A stretch of 64,000 nt of DNA from SAR324 cluster bacterium (lineage in GTDB: Bacteria > SAR324 > NAC60-12), in NCBI GenBank assembly GCA_029245725.1, contig JAQWOT010000226.1, positions 1 through 64,000 on the forward strand. The letters are read 5' to 3'. The notes under the pieces are model-generated. The model made no database searches. It was not told where the DNA came from and saw only the letters and a program-made list of their open reading frames with translations. How positions within the stretch are numbered: the first letter of the stretch is position 1; each line of letters starts with the position of its first letter. Made by a program: the position numbers and the translations under genes. This document shows, one piece after another, positions 34,150 to 44,300 of the stretch.

Positions 34150-34393
34150 TACACAAGAGGATGCCAGAAAATTTAGTGCCTCAGAATCATTGATTCTCCC
34201 TCAACTTGCAAGGATCGTGTGTCTTTCTCACATTCCTGCGTTGTGGAAGAACGTCATCCTAGTGTGCTTTCTTGTTGCACGAGATCTTCATGAACAGAAA
34301 ATAGGATGATTTTTTGAGAGTTTTTCATTCTATCCTGTCAACAATTACAAACAATTTGAAAAGTAAGAATATTGTTTGGCACCTATTAAGATA

Positions 34394-34864
34394 ATGAATT
34401 GGGCTCAGCATTGGATATATAAGACAACCAGTACAACGCTGGTCAACATTGCGTTTCTGGAAGACTGTGTCAACCAGCAAATCCCAGTAGATCTAGTCTG
34501 TAAATCTGAGAACTGGATCACTGCTTCTGGTGTGCTAGCTACTATCACAAAGCGTCAATATGTCGTTTCGTCAGATCAGACGTTGGCGGAAAACCTTTCA
34601 CCCAAAGAAAATCCGCTTATTTATTGGCATCTTCTGCAATTGGAAGAGTCCGATCCTGTTATTCCGCTAAAAACTGAGAGAGCAGCGGTGATTGCTGTAA
34701 AATCTCATCAGTTATGTGTGCCGAGGAGTAAAATCAGGTGGGGTGGTTCTATTAGTCTAATGTGTGGAGAATTCTTCAGGGACGGACAAGCTGTTGACGT
34801 TGATTGGCCTTCAGAAGAGGAGAGAATCTATCGGGAACTTTCTATAGTCTCAGAACCCTACTAA
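34394..34864 (+). CDS. Hypothetical protein next to fliW
   Basis: A 156-residue soluble protein with no signal peptide or membrane segment and no family that I recognise. It has strand-like segments (VDLVCKSENWITASGVLATI, AAVIAVKSHQLCVP) and an acidic end. An in-frame TTG at 34376 is a possible alternative start. The ATG has only a weak purine stretch before it. It converges on fliW, with stops overlapping by four bases. About 240 bases of AT-rich sequence upstream contain no other supported feature. Confidence 0.5.
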   Translation: MNWAQHWIYKTTSTTLVNIAFLEDCVNQQIPVDLVCKSENWITASGVLATITKRQYVVSSDQTLAENLSPKENPLIYWHLLQLEESDPVIPLKTERAAVIAVKSHQLCVPRSKIRWGGSISLMCGEFFRDGQAVDVDWPSEEERIYRELSIVSEPY

Positions 34865-35367
34865 CCGACAGCCTTTTGTTTGTTTTTGTTGTGTGACTTT
34901 TCATTATTTTGTTCTTTGCTTTCAGAAGAAGATACAGACTGTTCACCGAAAAGTGGATGGCGAGTGTTGTATTTCCCATCAGGAATCACTAACTGCATCC
35001 CGATACGTTTTTCCAGATTCAGCAGTATCGGGCCTTGTAAGTTGATGGTAATATTCGATAGTTCCCGAGCCATAGTCAAAATACAACGAACCTCAATCTG
35101 ATCAGCTGATTCCGCTTCCAATTTCCGAAGGTGATCTTCATTCAGGTTGATGTGATAATCTGAGTAGGCGTAGGTTGGAGCCATGACAACGAAAGCAAGA
35201 TCTGGCGTGTCCATGGAGTGCAGCCACTGAAAAGGAGACTCTGGCTCTTCATCATTAAGCAGAACGAAATGCCGCTCATTTGAGAAGCCGAGTAGACCAC
35301 TGGGTAAGGTCAGTACCTGACTATCATCAATTTCGACCTTACCGAACCGGGTGGTTTGCATACTCAT
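34861..35367 (-). CDS. fliW: Flagellar assembly factor FliW
   Basis: A 168-residue FliW. The core (about residues 5-135) has LTLPSGLLGFSNERHFVLL, SPFQWLHSMDTPDLAFVVM and LQGPILLNLEKRIGMQLVI. FliW binds flagellin and antagonises CsrA, linking flagellin supply to flagellin translation. The C-terminal 30 residues are a Ser/Lys/Asn-rich, probably disordered, extension. It directly follows csrA, the usual pairing for this partner switch. Confidence 0.95.
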   Translation of the reverse strand: MSMQTTRFGKVEIDDSQVLTLPSGLLGFSNERHFVLLNDEEPESPFQWLHSMDTPDLAFVVMAPTYAYSDYHINLNEDHLRKLEAESADQIEVRCILTMARELSNITINLQGPILLNLEKRIGMQLVIPDGKYNTRHPLFGEQSVSSSESKEQNNEKSHNKNKQKAVG

Positions 35368-35450
35368 GAAGCCTCTTTGATCGCTGGCCTGAAAGTTGGG
35401 TAGTTGGGTTTGATTTCTGGAAGTACATTTTGTTAAAACAGGTAATAGCT

Positions 35451-35684
35451 TTACCGTCCGCGGGCTAGGAGATCTCGCAGATTCTTTAGGGAAACTGGTG
35501 ATTTCTCTGCAGCACGTTTGTTTTCTTCCTGAATGCGGATGTACACTTCCTCCCGGTGAATGACGTAGTTTCGCGGAGCCTCAATTCCAATCCGGACTTG
35601 CTTCCCCTTGATTTCTATGACCTGGATCTTGACATCATCACCGATCGTAATGCTCTCACCCGACTTCCTTGTCAGTATAAGCAT
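35451..35684 (-). CDS. csrA: Carbon storage regulator CsrA
   Basis: A 77-residue CsrA, an RNA-binding dimer that blocks or stabilises mRNAs at GGA sites. The N-terminal [17 protein letters not shown] and the [14 protein letters not shown] strand (with the Arg-Glu pair that contacts RNA) are typical. A C-terminal tail of about 20 residues is longer than in E. coli, as in many flagellar-cluster CsrAs that interact with FliW. It lies about 110 bases after flgL and before fliW. Confidence 0.96.
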   Translation of the reverse strand: MLILTRKSGESITIGDDVKIQVIEIKGKQVRIGIEAPRNYVIHREEVYIRIQEENKRAAEKSPVSLKNLRDLLARGR

Positions 35685-35792
35685 CTCGCCTTTCCGTTAT
35701 TGGGAGTAGGGCGCTCAAAACATTTGATGGCATTTGTATGCGATCCTATGCTGGCAGGGCGCTTGGAATCCAGTTCTGCGAACAATGTAGGC

Positions 35793-37103
35793 TTATCGCA
35801 AAAAATCTGTCAATGATGGCTGAATGAGGCGACTACCGGCGTCTAAAGAAACGCGGTTATTCAGTTCAGCAGTTTTCAGATGCAGGGCAGATTCCGCCAA
35901 ATCAGCATCGCGAATCTCAGAGAGTCGGCGCTCCTGATCGAAGATCTGAACTTCCTGTTTCTGTTGCGCTTCTTGCAGATCTCGCATCGTGTTTCCTATA
36001 AAAGCACGTTGCTTTAGGACCTGCTCCAAGGCCAATTCTAATTCCTGCAATTTTTCTGCAAGAACAGAACCATCATTAGTTTCCAAGGCTCTTTCGAGCG
36101 ACATCAGCAGGGAGAAAGTGTCTACTTCGATTTCTCCCTCTCCCAACAACAGTTCGTTCGCAGTGACAGTCACTGGAACAGTAATTCCGTCTGCAATCAG
36201 AGTCTCTTTCTTTTGAGGACTGCCGATGAAAGAAATGGGTGGGTTAGGTGTAAACATAAACTCCATTCCTTCCGGAAACACTGGGCCCAACTCTGAAATG
36301 TCAAAATCTTCAACCTTCTCACTACTGAAATCAAAAGCATCTGGCAGTAGGTTGACCTTGTTCTGTAATTCTCCTCGATCATCAGAGAATTTTAATTTGA
36401 CCTGGTCGCTCTCCTTCCCAGATGGATTGATCATATCGACCACAGGCCGAAGGCTCAGTTCTGGTCCCCAATTCTGCCCACCATCATCAGAAATTTGGTA
36501 GCGTGCCCGACCCCAAGGCCCTGACTCCGTAATCCTCAATACATATGGATTGTTCGAAAAGCCTTCAAATTGAGCCTGAAACTGGGTGACATCAACTAAG
36601 TCACGAATGTCACTCTGGACAATCTTTTCAGTTTCAACCTTAGCTGGTTGGAGGATGTGGTTGTGTTTGATTGCAGGAGTTAGTGATTTGATCCCTGAGA
36701 AGAGATATAGTTTGCCGGAACGAGCGTTGCCTGCATCGAATAAGGCATCTCGGATATCCTTGATTTCACCTGCTGTTGCATTGCGTGTGTCCTCATTTGC
36801 AGAACTGGTCGATTGTGACATGACCAGCGTTTTTGCTTTGTCAAGAAACTCATTGATCTTGATCAACTCAATCTCTGAGCGTTCCAACCAAGAAATGGAA
36901 TCTGCCAGGTTTGCTAGGCGTTGGTGTTGTTTAGAGATGTTGGTCACGATGTCCTGGGCCATCGTGGCACCAAGTGGGTCATCAGAGGGCTTGTTGATCC
37001 GCTGCCCTGTTGCCATCTCTAGTTGCAGATCCTGCAGCTTCTGGGCGTTTCTTTGAATGTTGCCGAGGACTTGATCCCGCTTGATGGTTTCAGTCACACG
37101 CAT
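35793..37103 (-). CDS. flgL: Flagellar hook-associated protein FlgL
   Basis: A 436-residue hook-filament junction protein. The N-terminal coiled-coil (LGNIQRNAQKLQDLQLEMATGQRINKPS in its register, beginning MRVTETIKRDQ) and the C-terminal flagellin-like helix (DLAESALHLKTAELNNRVSL) pack as in flagellin. The central part is a roughly 200-residue variable domain. It is exported by the flagellar secretion system and needs no signal peptide. It follows flgK by 33 bases. Confidence 0.93.
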   Translation of the reverse strand: MRVTETIKRDQVLGNIQRNAQKLQDLQLEMATGQRINKPSDDPLGATMAQDIVTNISKQHQRLANLADSISWLERSEIELIKINEFLDKAKTLVMSQSTSSANEDTRNATAGEIKDIRDALFDAGNARSGKLYLFSGIKSLTPAIKHNHILQPAKVETEKIVQSDIRDLVDVTQFQAQFEGFSNNPYVLRITESGPWGRARYQISDDGGQNWGPELSLRPVVDMINPSGKESDQVKLKFSDDRGELQNKVNLLPDAFDFSSEKVEDFDISELGPVFPEGMEFMFTPNPPISFIGSPQKKETLIADGITVPVTVTANELLLGEGEIEVDTFSLLMSLERALETNDGSVLAEKLQELELALEQVLKQRAFIGNTMRDLQEAQQKQEVQIFDQERRLSEIRDADLAESALHLKTAELNNRVSLDAGSRLIQPSLTDFLR

Positions 37104-37136
37104 GAGGCGATTCTCTAACTATGAAATGAGTGCGGC

Positions 37137-38825
37137 TTACATGCGCACAAGAGTTTCCATCATTTGGTCGACAGTACCTACGAAACGTGCGGATGCCTCA
37201 TAAGCTTTTTGATACTGCATCATCTTGGCTAGTTCTTCGTCCATGTTGACTCCGCTGATTGAGCTGCGGATCTGACTGAACTGATTCACTAAGCTATCTT
37301 GTTGAGCTTTTTCTGTCTGGTTACGTTGTATCCTAAGACCAAGGTCAGCAAGAATCGTGTTGTAGAATTCATCGAAGGTCATCGTGTCGTTGCGCATGTG
37401 TGGATCAGTCTGCAACTTGGCAATGTCTAGTGCTACTCGATTATCACCAGGATAGAGATCACGGCCTGTGGAAATCGTGTTTGGATCCAGCATGATTCGG
37501 TCACTCAACCTAAGGTCTTCGGCGCCTTTGAGTGTTTCAAAAAAACTATTGAAGCCCAGCACTTGGGTCAAATCGGTTTTGTCATCACCAAAGATGAATT
37601 TGTAGTCTGTGCCCGTCTGAATGAACATCGAGCCATCTTCTTCAACAGAGGCGTAGAGTAATTCTGGGGCGTTTACGGTCTGATTGATCCGCTGTACAAT
37701 ATCATTTAGTGTATCCTGACCAGCTTGGATCTCAATTTCGTAAGTTTCTACGAATTCATTCTCACGATCGACCAAGTGTAATTGGAAGATGCCATCTTTT
37801 AGAAAAGGCAATGGCTGAAGTCTCGCCTCTGCATTTAAGCCGTAGGCGCTTTTCATCATATTGCTGGCAGACTTCAGACCTGTTCCGGTAGCATGCAATT
37901 GGTTGATTTTGCTAGTTAGGCCAAAAGCTAAATCATTCAAATCATCCATGTACTTGACAATGGTTTTGTCTCGAACCTCTGTCAATTCTTGCATTTCACC
38001 AGCCCGGAAAATCTCGGTGATGTCACGTCGGGATTCTCGAGAAAGCTTCCCCTCCACACGGTACATGCCAATCTCACCACCCTTCAGTGATGCTACCAAC
38101 TCATTCGCTTTATTACCCTGGACCAGTGTCCAGTCTCTACCAATGAAGACTGTCAACATTCCATCTTTGCCTTCTACCCAGTTGAGATCGACTAGCTTCG
38201 AAAGACTCTCCAGTGTTCGGTCTCGCTCATCTCGGGCGTCGTTAGCGTGGCGACCTCCACCAGCTTCGTAGGAAAAGATTTGGCGATTTAGCTCCTGAAG
38301 TTTTCTGGCGTGCTCATTGATAGTTTCGACGGTGGCCCCAATTCGAGAATTAGTTTCGTTACGTAGGCTACGAAGTTGAGCGTTGGTGTCTCGAAATCGA
38401 GTTGCTAGTCGGTCCCCCATGTCTCTTGCTTTTGCCCGAGCAGAGTCAGATTCTGGATGATTGGCGAGCTGTGCCCAAGAATCCCAGAAATCATTCATTG
38501 AACGACGAAGACCATTGTTGTTCATTTCATCAAAGATGACTTCCAACTTCGTTAGAGCATCTTCGCGAACTCCATAACGGCCTGACCGCGGTGACTCTTG
38601 TAGAATTTTGCGCTGGAGAAACTGATCGTATACACGTTTAGTGGGGAGTGCTTCAGCGCCTGCGCCAAGTCCTGTAGGATCAGCTTGTGCGGCTCGAGTA
38701 CTGACTTCCTGACGTGAAAAGCCCTCTGTATTCTGATTGGCAATGTTGTGGCCAGCAGTCGATACACCTCTTTGTTGTGCAGAGAGGGAACGGCTGCCCA
38801 TATTCAGGGCGTGGGTCAGGGACAT
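37137..38825 (-). CDS. flgK: Flagellar hook-associated protein FlgK
   Basis: A 562-residue FlgK. The N-terminus MSLTHALNMGSRSLSAQQRG leads into STAGHNIANQNTEGFSRQ, the conserved rod/hook helix. The C-terminus (NMDEELAKMMQYQKAYEASA) is the matching helix. I choose the ATG at 38825 because this N-terminus is diagnostic; the open frame reaches back to 38876 but that part overlaps flgN. The start lies 23 bases after the flgN stop, with no strong ribosome site. Confidence 0.95.
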   Translation of the reverse strand: MSLTHALNMGSRSLSAQQRGVSTAGHNIANQNTEGFSRQEVSTRAAQADPTGLGAGAEALPTKRVYDQFLQRKILQESPRSGRYGVREDALTKLEVIFDEMNNNGLRRSMNDFWDSWAQLANHPESDSARAKARDMGDRLATRFRDTNAQLRSLRNETNSRIGATVETINEHARKLQELNRQIFSYEAGGGRHANDARDERDRTLESLSKLVDLNWVEGKDGMLTVFIGRDWTLVQGNKANELVASLKGGEIGMYRVEGKLSRESRRDITEIFRAGEMQELTEVRDKTIVKYMDDLNDLAFGLTSKINQLHATGTGLKSASNMMKSAYGLNAEARLQPLPFLKDGIFQLHLVDRENEFVETYEIEIQAGQDTLNDIVQRINQTVNAPELLYASVEEDGSMFIQTGTDYKFIFGDDKTDLTQVLGFNSFFETLKGAEDLRLSDRIMLDPNTISTGRDLYPGDNRVALDIAKLQTDPHMRNDTMTFDEFYNTILADLGLRIQRNQTEKAQQDSLVNQFSQIRSSISGVNMDEELAKMMQYQKAYEASARFVGTVDQMMETLVRM

Positions 38826-38847
38826 AATAGTCTGCTGGGGGTCGTTT

Positions 38848-39294
38848 TTAGACAGAGGTTCGAGGAACTTTGCCACCAGAATGCTGCAATTCTCCAGAAC
38901 CAGAGTAGGTCGCTTGCTGTCGACCGGAGCCTTCTGTCAGAAATCGCATAGAGGCTTCCACAGATTTTAATCTGGCCGAGGATTCTAAACTGTTGCGTTC
39001 GGCTAAGATGCGTATCTCTGATAAGATGTTTTGCAACTCATCAAAACAATATTGCAAAGCTTTAGCCGGATCAGTGGGTGCCAGTTGAATGATCACACTG
39101 AGGGTGAATGGGCTGGGTTGCTGCGGCCAGAGCTGAGGGAATTGGTCAACCAGAGAAATCCGCTTTTCTTCCTGCCGAATCACCTGTTCAACAATCTTGT
39201 CCTTCACTCTCTGAATCCTGAGCAACTCATTTCCACTGAGAACACCAAACCCACTGGCTTCCTCCTGCAGTTGTTCCCAAAGTGCTTGGTGCAA
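38848..39294 (-). CDS. flgN: FlgN-like flagellar export chaperone
   Basis: A helical, Gln/Glu-rich protein of about 148 residues from the TTG at 39294, in the position of FlgN, the chaperone that delivers FlgK and FlgL to the export gate. The frame is also open upstream and reads ALVSLQDILKTEIEL, which looks like the missing first FlgN helix. A CTG at 39366, overlapping the flgM stop and preceded by GAGGA, may therefore be the true start, giving about 172 residues. The assignment rests on helix pattern and gene order, since FlgN is poorly conserved. Confidence 0.72.
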   Translation of the reverse strand: MHQALWEQLQEEASGFGVLSGNELLRIQRVKDKIVEQVIRQEEKRISLVDQFPQLWPQQPSPFTLSVIIQLAPTDPAKALQYCFDELQNILSEIRILAERNSLESSARLKSVEASMRFLTEGSGRQQATYSGSGELQHSGGKVPRTSV

Positions 39295-39362
39295 CTCAAT
39301 CTCTGTTTTCAGGATGTCCTGCAGAGAAACTAGCGCATTTTTTTGGGAACTGACTTTAGTGG

Positions 39363-39653
39363 TCAGGAGAGTTCCTCGTTGAGTGCTTCTGTCAACATCT
39401 TGTCGGCTAGCCGGGCTGTGTCGACTTTATATTCACCGTTGCGCAGCTGATCACGGAGACTGGCAACCTTATCCATTCGAATCTCTGGCTCAGCAGCAAT
39501 GCGTTGCTTGAGCTTGTCGATTGTGAAGGATGAGGTTTTAACAAAGTTGTCCTTGCGTAACTGCTGGTCACGCCGAGCAGCTTCCTGACCCTCTGTTCGG
39601 AGTCCACCGCGTGCATCCTGCAAAAGGGGTTGCGGCTGGTTTGTTACCTTCAT
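39363..39653 (-). CDS. flgM: Anti-sigma-28 factor FlgM
   Basis: A 96-residue, mostly disordered protein. Its C-terminal sigma-28-binding region has RMDKVASLRDQLRNGEY and the family ending ADKMLTEALNEEL. It holds FliA inactive until it is exported through the finished hook. The start is the ATG at 39653 with GAGG five bases upstream; a GTG at 39659 is the alternative. A sigma-28 promoter match lies about 125 bases upstream, which would give the classic negative feedback loop. Confidence 0.93.
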   Translation of the reverse strand: MKVTNQPQPLLQDARGGLRTEGQEAARRDQQLRKDNFVKTSSFTIDKLKQRIAAEPEIRMDKVASLRDQLRNGEYKVDTARLADKMLTEALNEELS

Positions 39654-39777
39654 GGGCACCTCGTCGGGCTAAGATGATCGTGATCAACTTGAAGAGGTTG
39701 TCACGATAGTGTGATTACAAACAAAGAAAAATTGGATTTCTCGCTGAGGGATCAATCCAAAAACTTGCTTACTCAAC

Positions 39778-39804
39778 ATATCGGCAGTTTTGCCAGAAAC
39801 TTGA
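39778..39804 (-). promoter_or_regulatory. Sigma-28 (FliA) promoter upstream of flgM
   Basis: Leftward, TCAAGTTT (39804-39797), 11 bases, then GCCGATAT (39785-39778). The E. coli consensus is TAAAGTTT-N11-GCCGATAA, so 14 of 16 positions match with the exact spacing. It lies in the 153-base gap between flgJ and flgM and would drive flgM-flgN-flgK-flgL. Confidence 0.75.
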
Positions 39805-39812
39805 GTGAATTT

Positions 39813-40121
39813 TCAGAATTTTTTTGCTGGGGGCTTTAATTGGCGCAATAGTGCTTCTGCCAAAGATCCTTCAGACTGAGCCATCGATTGTGCGTACTGT
39901 TCATCCAACATAGAGCGGAAGATTTTTTCACCATTGGACTCCGGCAGCAAGTCCGACTTGAATCCAGCTTCTCGCATGGTTTTGAGCATCTGCTGAGTGA
40001 GTAGTGCCTCGAAGTCCTCTGCAGCTTTGCGCAGCCGGACATCATCATTGTTCAGTTTGCTCGTCTCTTCTGTTTGCATGGTGCGCTGCATCAAAGGCAT
40101 CAGCGCAGGATTGAGCTTCAT
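39813..40121 (-). CDS. flgJ: Rod-binding protein, FlgJ N-terminal domain type
   Basis: A 102-residue protein containing only the rod-capping domain of FlgJ: LRKAAEDFEALLTQQMLKTM and a SMLDEQYAQSMA segment. The C-terminal muramidase of enterobacterial FlgJ is absent, which is usual outside gammaproteobacteria. The ATG at 40121 has AAGGA four bases upstream. It follows flgI by seven bases. Rod assembly through peptidoglycan would need a separate lytic enzyme. Confidence 0.9.
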   Translation of the reverse strand: MKLNPALMPLMQRTMQTEETSKLNNDDVRLRKAAEDFEALLTQQMLKTMREAGFKSDLLPESNGEKIFRSMLDEQYAQSMAQSEGSLAEALLRQLKPPAKKF

Positions 40122-40128
40122 GGTTTCC

Positions 40129-41220
40129 TTACTGAATGATGAGTTCTGCGTGCAAGGCACCGGCTGCTTTAACAGCCTTGAGCATCTCGATCAGATCTTT
40201 ACTGGAGGCTCCAATTTTGTTGAAGCCATCCACAATTTCTTTCAAGTCTGCTCCTCCCTTGAACATGAAGACTCCCGACTCAATGGTATTTCCCTCTGGG
40301 TTGGCTTCAGGGTCAGCAGCAGGGGTTTTGACCTGAATGCTCAGTCCACCCTGAGAGATTGCGATTGGTGAAATTCGTACCTGACCACCCATGACCACGG
40401 TGCCGGAGCGTTCATCAAGTACTACCTGTGCCACACTGTCTGGAGTAATCTCCATATTTTCTATACGGGAAATCAACTCGACAGTCTGTCCAAGATAACT
40501 ATCTGGTACAAGAATCTCGACAGTACCTGCGTCTTTTGCTCTTGCAGTGCGATACCCCAAATTCTGGTCAATAAGCTTTGCGAGCCGGAACGCTGTAGTA
40601 AAATCTGGAGATTTGAGGTTTAGGAATAGCCGAGCCCGACTATTCAGATTTAAATTAATCTCTCGTTCAACCAAAGCCCCACCTGGAATTGCTCCAACAG
40701 AAGCAACCATGCGGGCTCCCACCGGTAACCCAGCTAGTTCCTCCGGAGGCAAGGCTTCCGCACGACTGACACCTTGTGGGATACCGGAGATCGGGCCTTG
40801 AGCTACCGCATAGACCAAGCGATCTGGACCTCTTAGCGGTGCCATCAGCAAGACACCACCACGTAGAGATACTGCATCTCCAATGGTAGCTGCTGTCACA
40901 TCCAGACGTTGGCCAGATTTGGAGAATGCAGGCAGCGTGGCCGTCAACCAGACTGCGGCAATGCTCTGACCATTGATGTCTTCACTAGCTAGACTAATTC
41001 CAACTCGCTCCAAGGCGTTAACGATTGGCTTACGTGAGAGTAAGCTCCCTGGACTGTCTCCAGTGCCATCTAGACCCACAACGAGCCCAAAGCCGATCAG
41101 TTGGTTATCACGGGCACCACGCAGATTTGCGATGTCTTTGACTCGCACTCCCCAGGCTGGTGAGGCTATGGTTAGGAAAAGTCCCCAGATCAGTAGTAGC
41201 CGAAATCCCTTACGAAACAT
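40129..41220 (-). CDS. flgI: Flagellar P-ring protein FlgI
   Basis: A 363-residue precursor with a signal peptide (FRLLLIWGLFLTIASPAWG) followed by the conserved VRVKDIANLRGARDNQLIGFGLVVGL start of mature FlgI. It contains the family segments GLDGTGDS and VILDERSGTVVMGG-like VVLDERSGTVVMGG, and ends with MLKAVKAAGALHAELIIQ. It forms the periplasmic ring around the rod and implies an outer membrane. The ATG at 41220 is chosen for the signal peptide. Upstream, where flgH normally sits, is instead an FG-GAP protein gene. Confidence 0.97.
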   Translation of the reverse strand: MFRKGFRLLLIWGLFLTIASPAWGVRVKDIANLRGARDNQLIGFGLVVGLDGTGDSPGSLLSRKPIVNALERVGISLASEDINGQSIAAVWLTATLPAFSKSGQRLDVTAATIGDAVSLRGGVLLMAPLRGPDRLVYAVAQGPISGIPQGVSRAEALPPEELAGLPVGARMVASVGAIPGGALVEREINLNLNSRARLFLNLKSPDFTTAFRLAKLIDQNLGYRTARAKDAGTVEILVPDSYLGQTVELISRIENMEITPDSVAQVVLDERSGTVVMGGQVRISPIAISQGGLSIQVKTPAADPEANPEGNTIESGVFMFKGGADLKEIVDGFNKIGASSKDLIEMLKAVKAAGALHAELIIQ

Positions 41221-41314
41221 GATTGCCTTTTGCAAGTAAACTCGCTGTGTGCTGCCAGAGTGGGTAGCACCAGATTCAAGTTCGGTGCCAGTCAATTGGC
41301 CTGTTTCCAGCCGT

Positions 41315-44300
41315 CTAGTTCTCTTTGATGGCTTTATTGCGGTAGAATTGCAGATCCCCTGCTTCAGTGCCCACGATTAAGTCCAGATCTCCATCGGAGT
41401 CGTAGTCAACAAAAACTGGTACACCCCCAACAGGCATGCTCAGCTTGGCGAGGGGTCCATCATTCAGTTTCCACCCCCATGGGGTATCTTGGGTAGCATC
41501 TGCGGGACGAAATTCGATCAGTCGGCCTCCATCAGAACCGACAACCAACTCATTTTGTTGATCATTGTTAAAGTCAGCAAAGACTGGTACGGCACCCAGC
41601 CCAACGTCTAGATCAAGAAATCGTCTATGGTAGAGCCGGAATCGAAAACCTGTACCATTGGCTTCTTGAAGATACAGTCGCATATTGCCGCCGAAGTTGC
41701 CAAGGAGTAAATCAGCCCGACCGTCCTGATTGACATCATAGATGGCAGGGATCGAATTACGTCCGCTGGTCACACCATTCATAGGTCGTGGATCTCGGAA
41801 AAATTCTGGGAATTCCGGAGTGCCACGGTTTTCCCAGAATAGCACGCTACCGCTTTCATTGCCGACCAAGAGGTCTTTGTCACCGTCACTGTCTACGTCA
41901 GCAAAGAAGGGAGCTGCATTAGCTCCACCACTATACTTCAGAAAGTTCTCATCTATTAAATTCCAGCGATCCGATCCATTTTCTGGGTCATTTTGGAAAC
42001 TTCTTAACTCTCCTCTACGGTTCCCAACGATCAGATCTAAGTCTCCATCTCCATCCAAATCCAATAATGCTGGTACAGCACGATTCCCAAAGTTTTGCCC
42101 TGCGAATCTCTGACTCACAAGTTCATAAATGGGCTCACGAGGTAAGATTGGAGTTGGTGGAGAAACTACCTGAATTGTTGGTTCTGGGGGTAGATCAGCG
42201 AAATCCTGGCCTTCTACAATTCTTGGTTGCTCCAAGGTGTTTGCCGTCATCACTGGTTCTGGTGGAGCGATGTCTGTAGGTTGCTGCTTACCAATAAACA
42301 ACCAACTCAGCAGATGTCCATCTTCATCTCCAACTAGTAAATCCTGCTGTTGGTCGCCGTTCAGATCAACCAAGAAGGGTGCACTACTCCCCGCAGTTTC
42401 GAGGTCTTGCCAAATCTGAGCTTGTTGCTGCCAACCAAGGCTGACGGGATAGTTGGGTTGTGGTTGGTGAGTCAACAGTTGCAGCGTGCCACTGCTTTCG
42501 CCAATCAGTAAATCAGCATTCTCATCGTCATCCCACTGAAAAATTGCAGGGACTGCGTTACCGGAGGAAGACTGCGCATTCGCAAACCGAGCACTTTCCA
42601 ATACAAAATTTGCCTTTTCAGAACTCCCCTGATTTTCAAAGTAGATCAGAAAGCCTTGGCTGTTGCCCATCAGGAGATCTAAGTCAGAATCCCCATCCAG
42701 ATCACGAATCAAGGGTGTGCTGCGACTGCCAATATCAATTTTTGCAAAACGGACTTCAGCCATCTGCCAGTCTGGGCTTTCCTTGCTACCTTCATTACGC
42801 AACATGTCCAAGGTACCATCCTCACGGCCCACGAGAATATCAAGGTCTCCATCTCCATCAAGATCAGCGAGGGAAGGTGCACTGAAACTACGACCGTTCG
42901 GTGCAAGCGGAGGGACTTCCACTCTAGACCAATCAGGATCCTCAGTTCCTCCTTGATTAACGTAGGCATAGAGCGCGCCAGAGCGGCTGCCCAAGAGTAG
43001 ATCTGGATCTCCGTCTCCATCCCAGTCACCAGCGGTGACCAAGGTGTGTCGATCCTTGGGGAGCAGTTCGCCAATATTGAAGAAATTGTCGGTGACGGGC
43101 CAGTAACGATTCCGGCTACGTGCTTCTCGAGAAATGGGTGGCTCAGCTGTCTCTGTTGTTGTCTCCTCATCATTGACCACAGGTGCGTTGACCTGCATTG
43201 TGTACATGTTGCCTGGGGCTGCAGCATTGCTGGATGCCTGAGGATCAGGCACTACGTCCGGCCCAATTTCTGTTGACAGAAAGCTTGGACTTGGACGCAG
43301 GCTGCGTTCAACAATTTCCTCAAGTGTGGTTACTTCTAAGGGGAGTCCAAATCCTTCTAGCAGCGGCGGGAGGCAGTTTGGAAAAACATCAATTTGAGCG
43401 CAGGCTTCTTCCATCAAGGCCAGCGGTGCTTTCCTTGGATCGAGGTTGACTCTTCGCAAAGCCGCTACTTGCTTAAGTCCAGTAGTGATTGGATCTCGAT
43501 TTTCGTAGTAAAGAATGCGAGAGGTGCGAGTGCCAATCAGTAGCTCGGGATAACCATCTCTATTGACATCGAAGAAGCGAGGAGCAGCGAATCCACCAGT
43601 GTTGATGAAGAGGAAGCGACTAGATTCTAATTCCCATTCGGGCTGAAGCTTAGTACCTCGATTTAGGTAGAAATCAATGCGCCCTCTGGACTTGCCTACT
43701 AGAATATCTTGGTCCCCATCACCTTCCCAGTCCACGAAAGTTGGGGTTGCATCCACTTCTGGAGCAATATTACCGATCAGTTGTGTCCTAGCTTTTTCAC
43801 AACCCTTGATCCGAGAACGTTGAGAAGTCACATCTGGGCAGAAGAGTGCGCGGGTAGTAACTCCTTGATTGTAAAAAAGTTTTGTGTCTCCTTGCTGATT
43901 TCCGAGCAGCAAGTCTGCTGCTCGGTCTGCGTTGACATCACTGAAGTTAGGGACACTGTTGCCATTGACCTGAATGTTCATGTAGGCTGGAGTGACCAGT
44001 TCCAGCACAGGTAGTAGGGCGTTACCCCGATTTTGGTAGAAGAAGATGGTGCCGTCCCCAGAGCCAACAAACAAATCAAGGTCGCCGTCATCATCAATAT
44101 CAAACCAGGTAGGCGCTGCATTGGAGCCAACATCAATCACACGCTTAACGCGAACCTTGCGGCTATTTTGAACATCTTCCTGAAACGCGCTGAAATCCTC
44201 AGTTTCTAGACGGAATTGGTTGTCACCTGGATTACGAAACAGAGCGATTCGGCCATCACTTTTCCCAACGAAAAGATCTTCATCTCCATCACCATCAAAA

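Noticed and set aside
34376-34400. TGGCAC resembling a sigma-54 -24 element before the gene at 34394
   Set aside because: No TTGC follows at the required distance.
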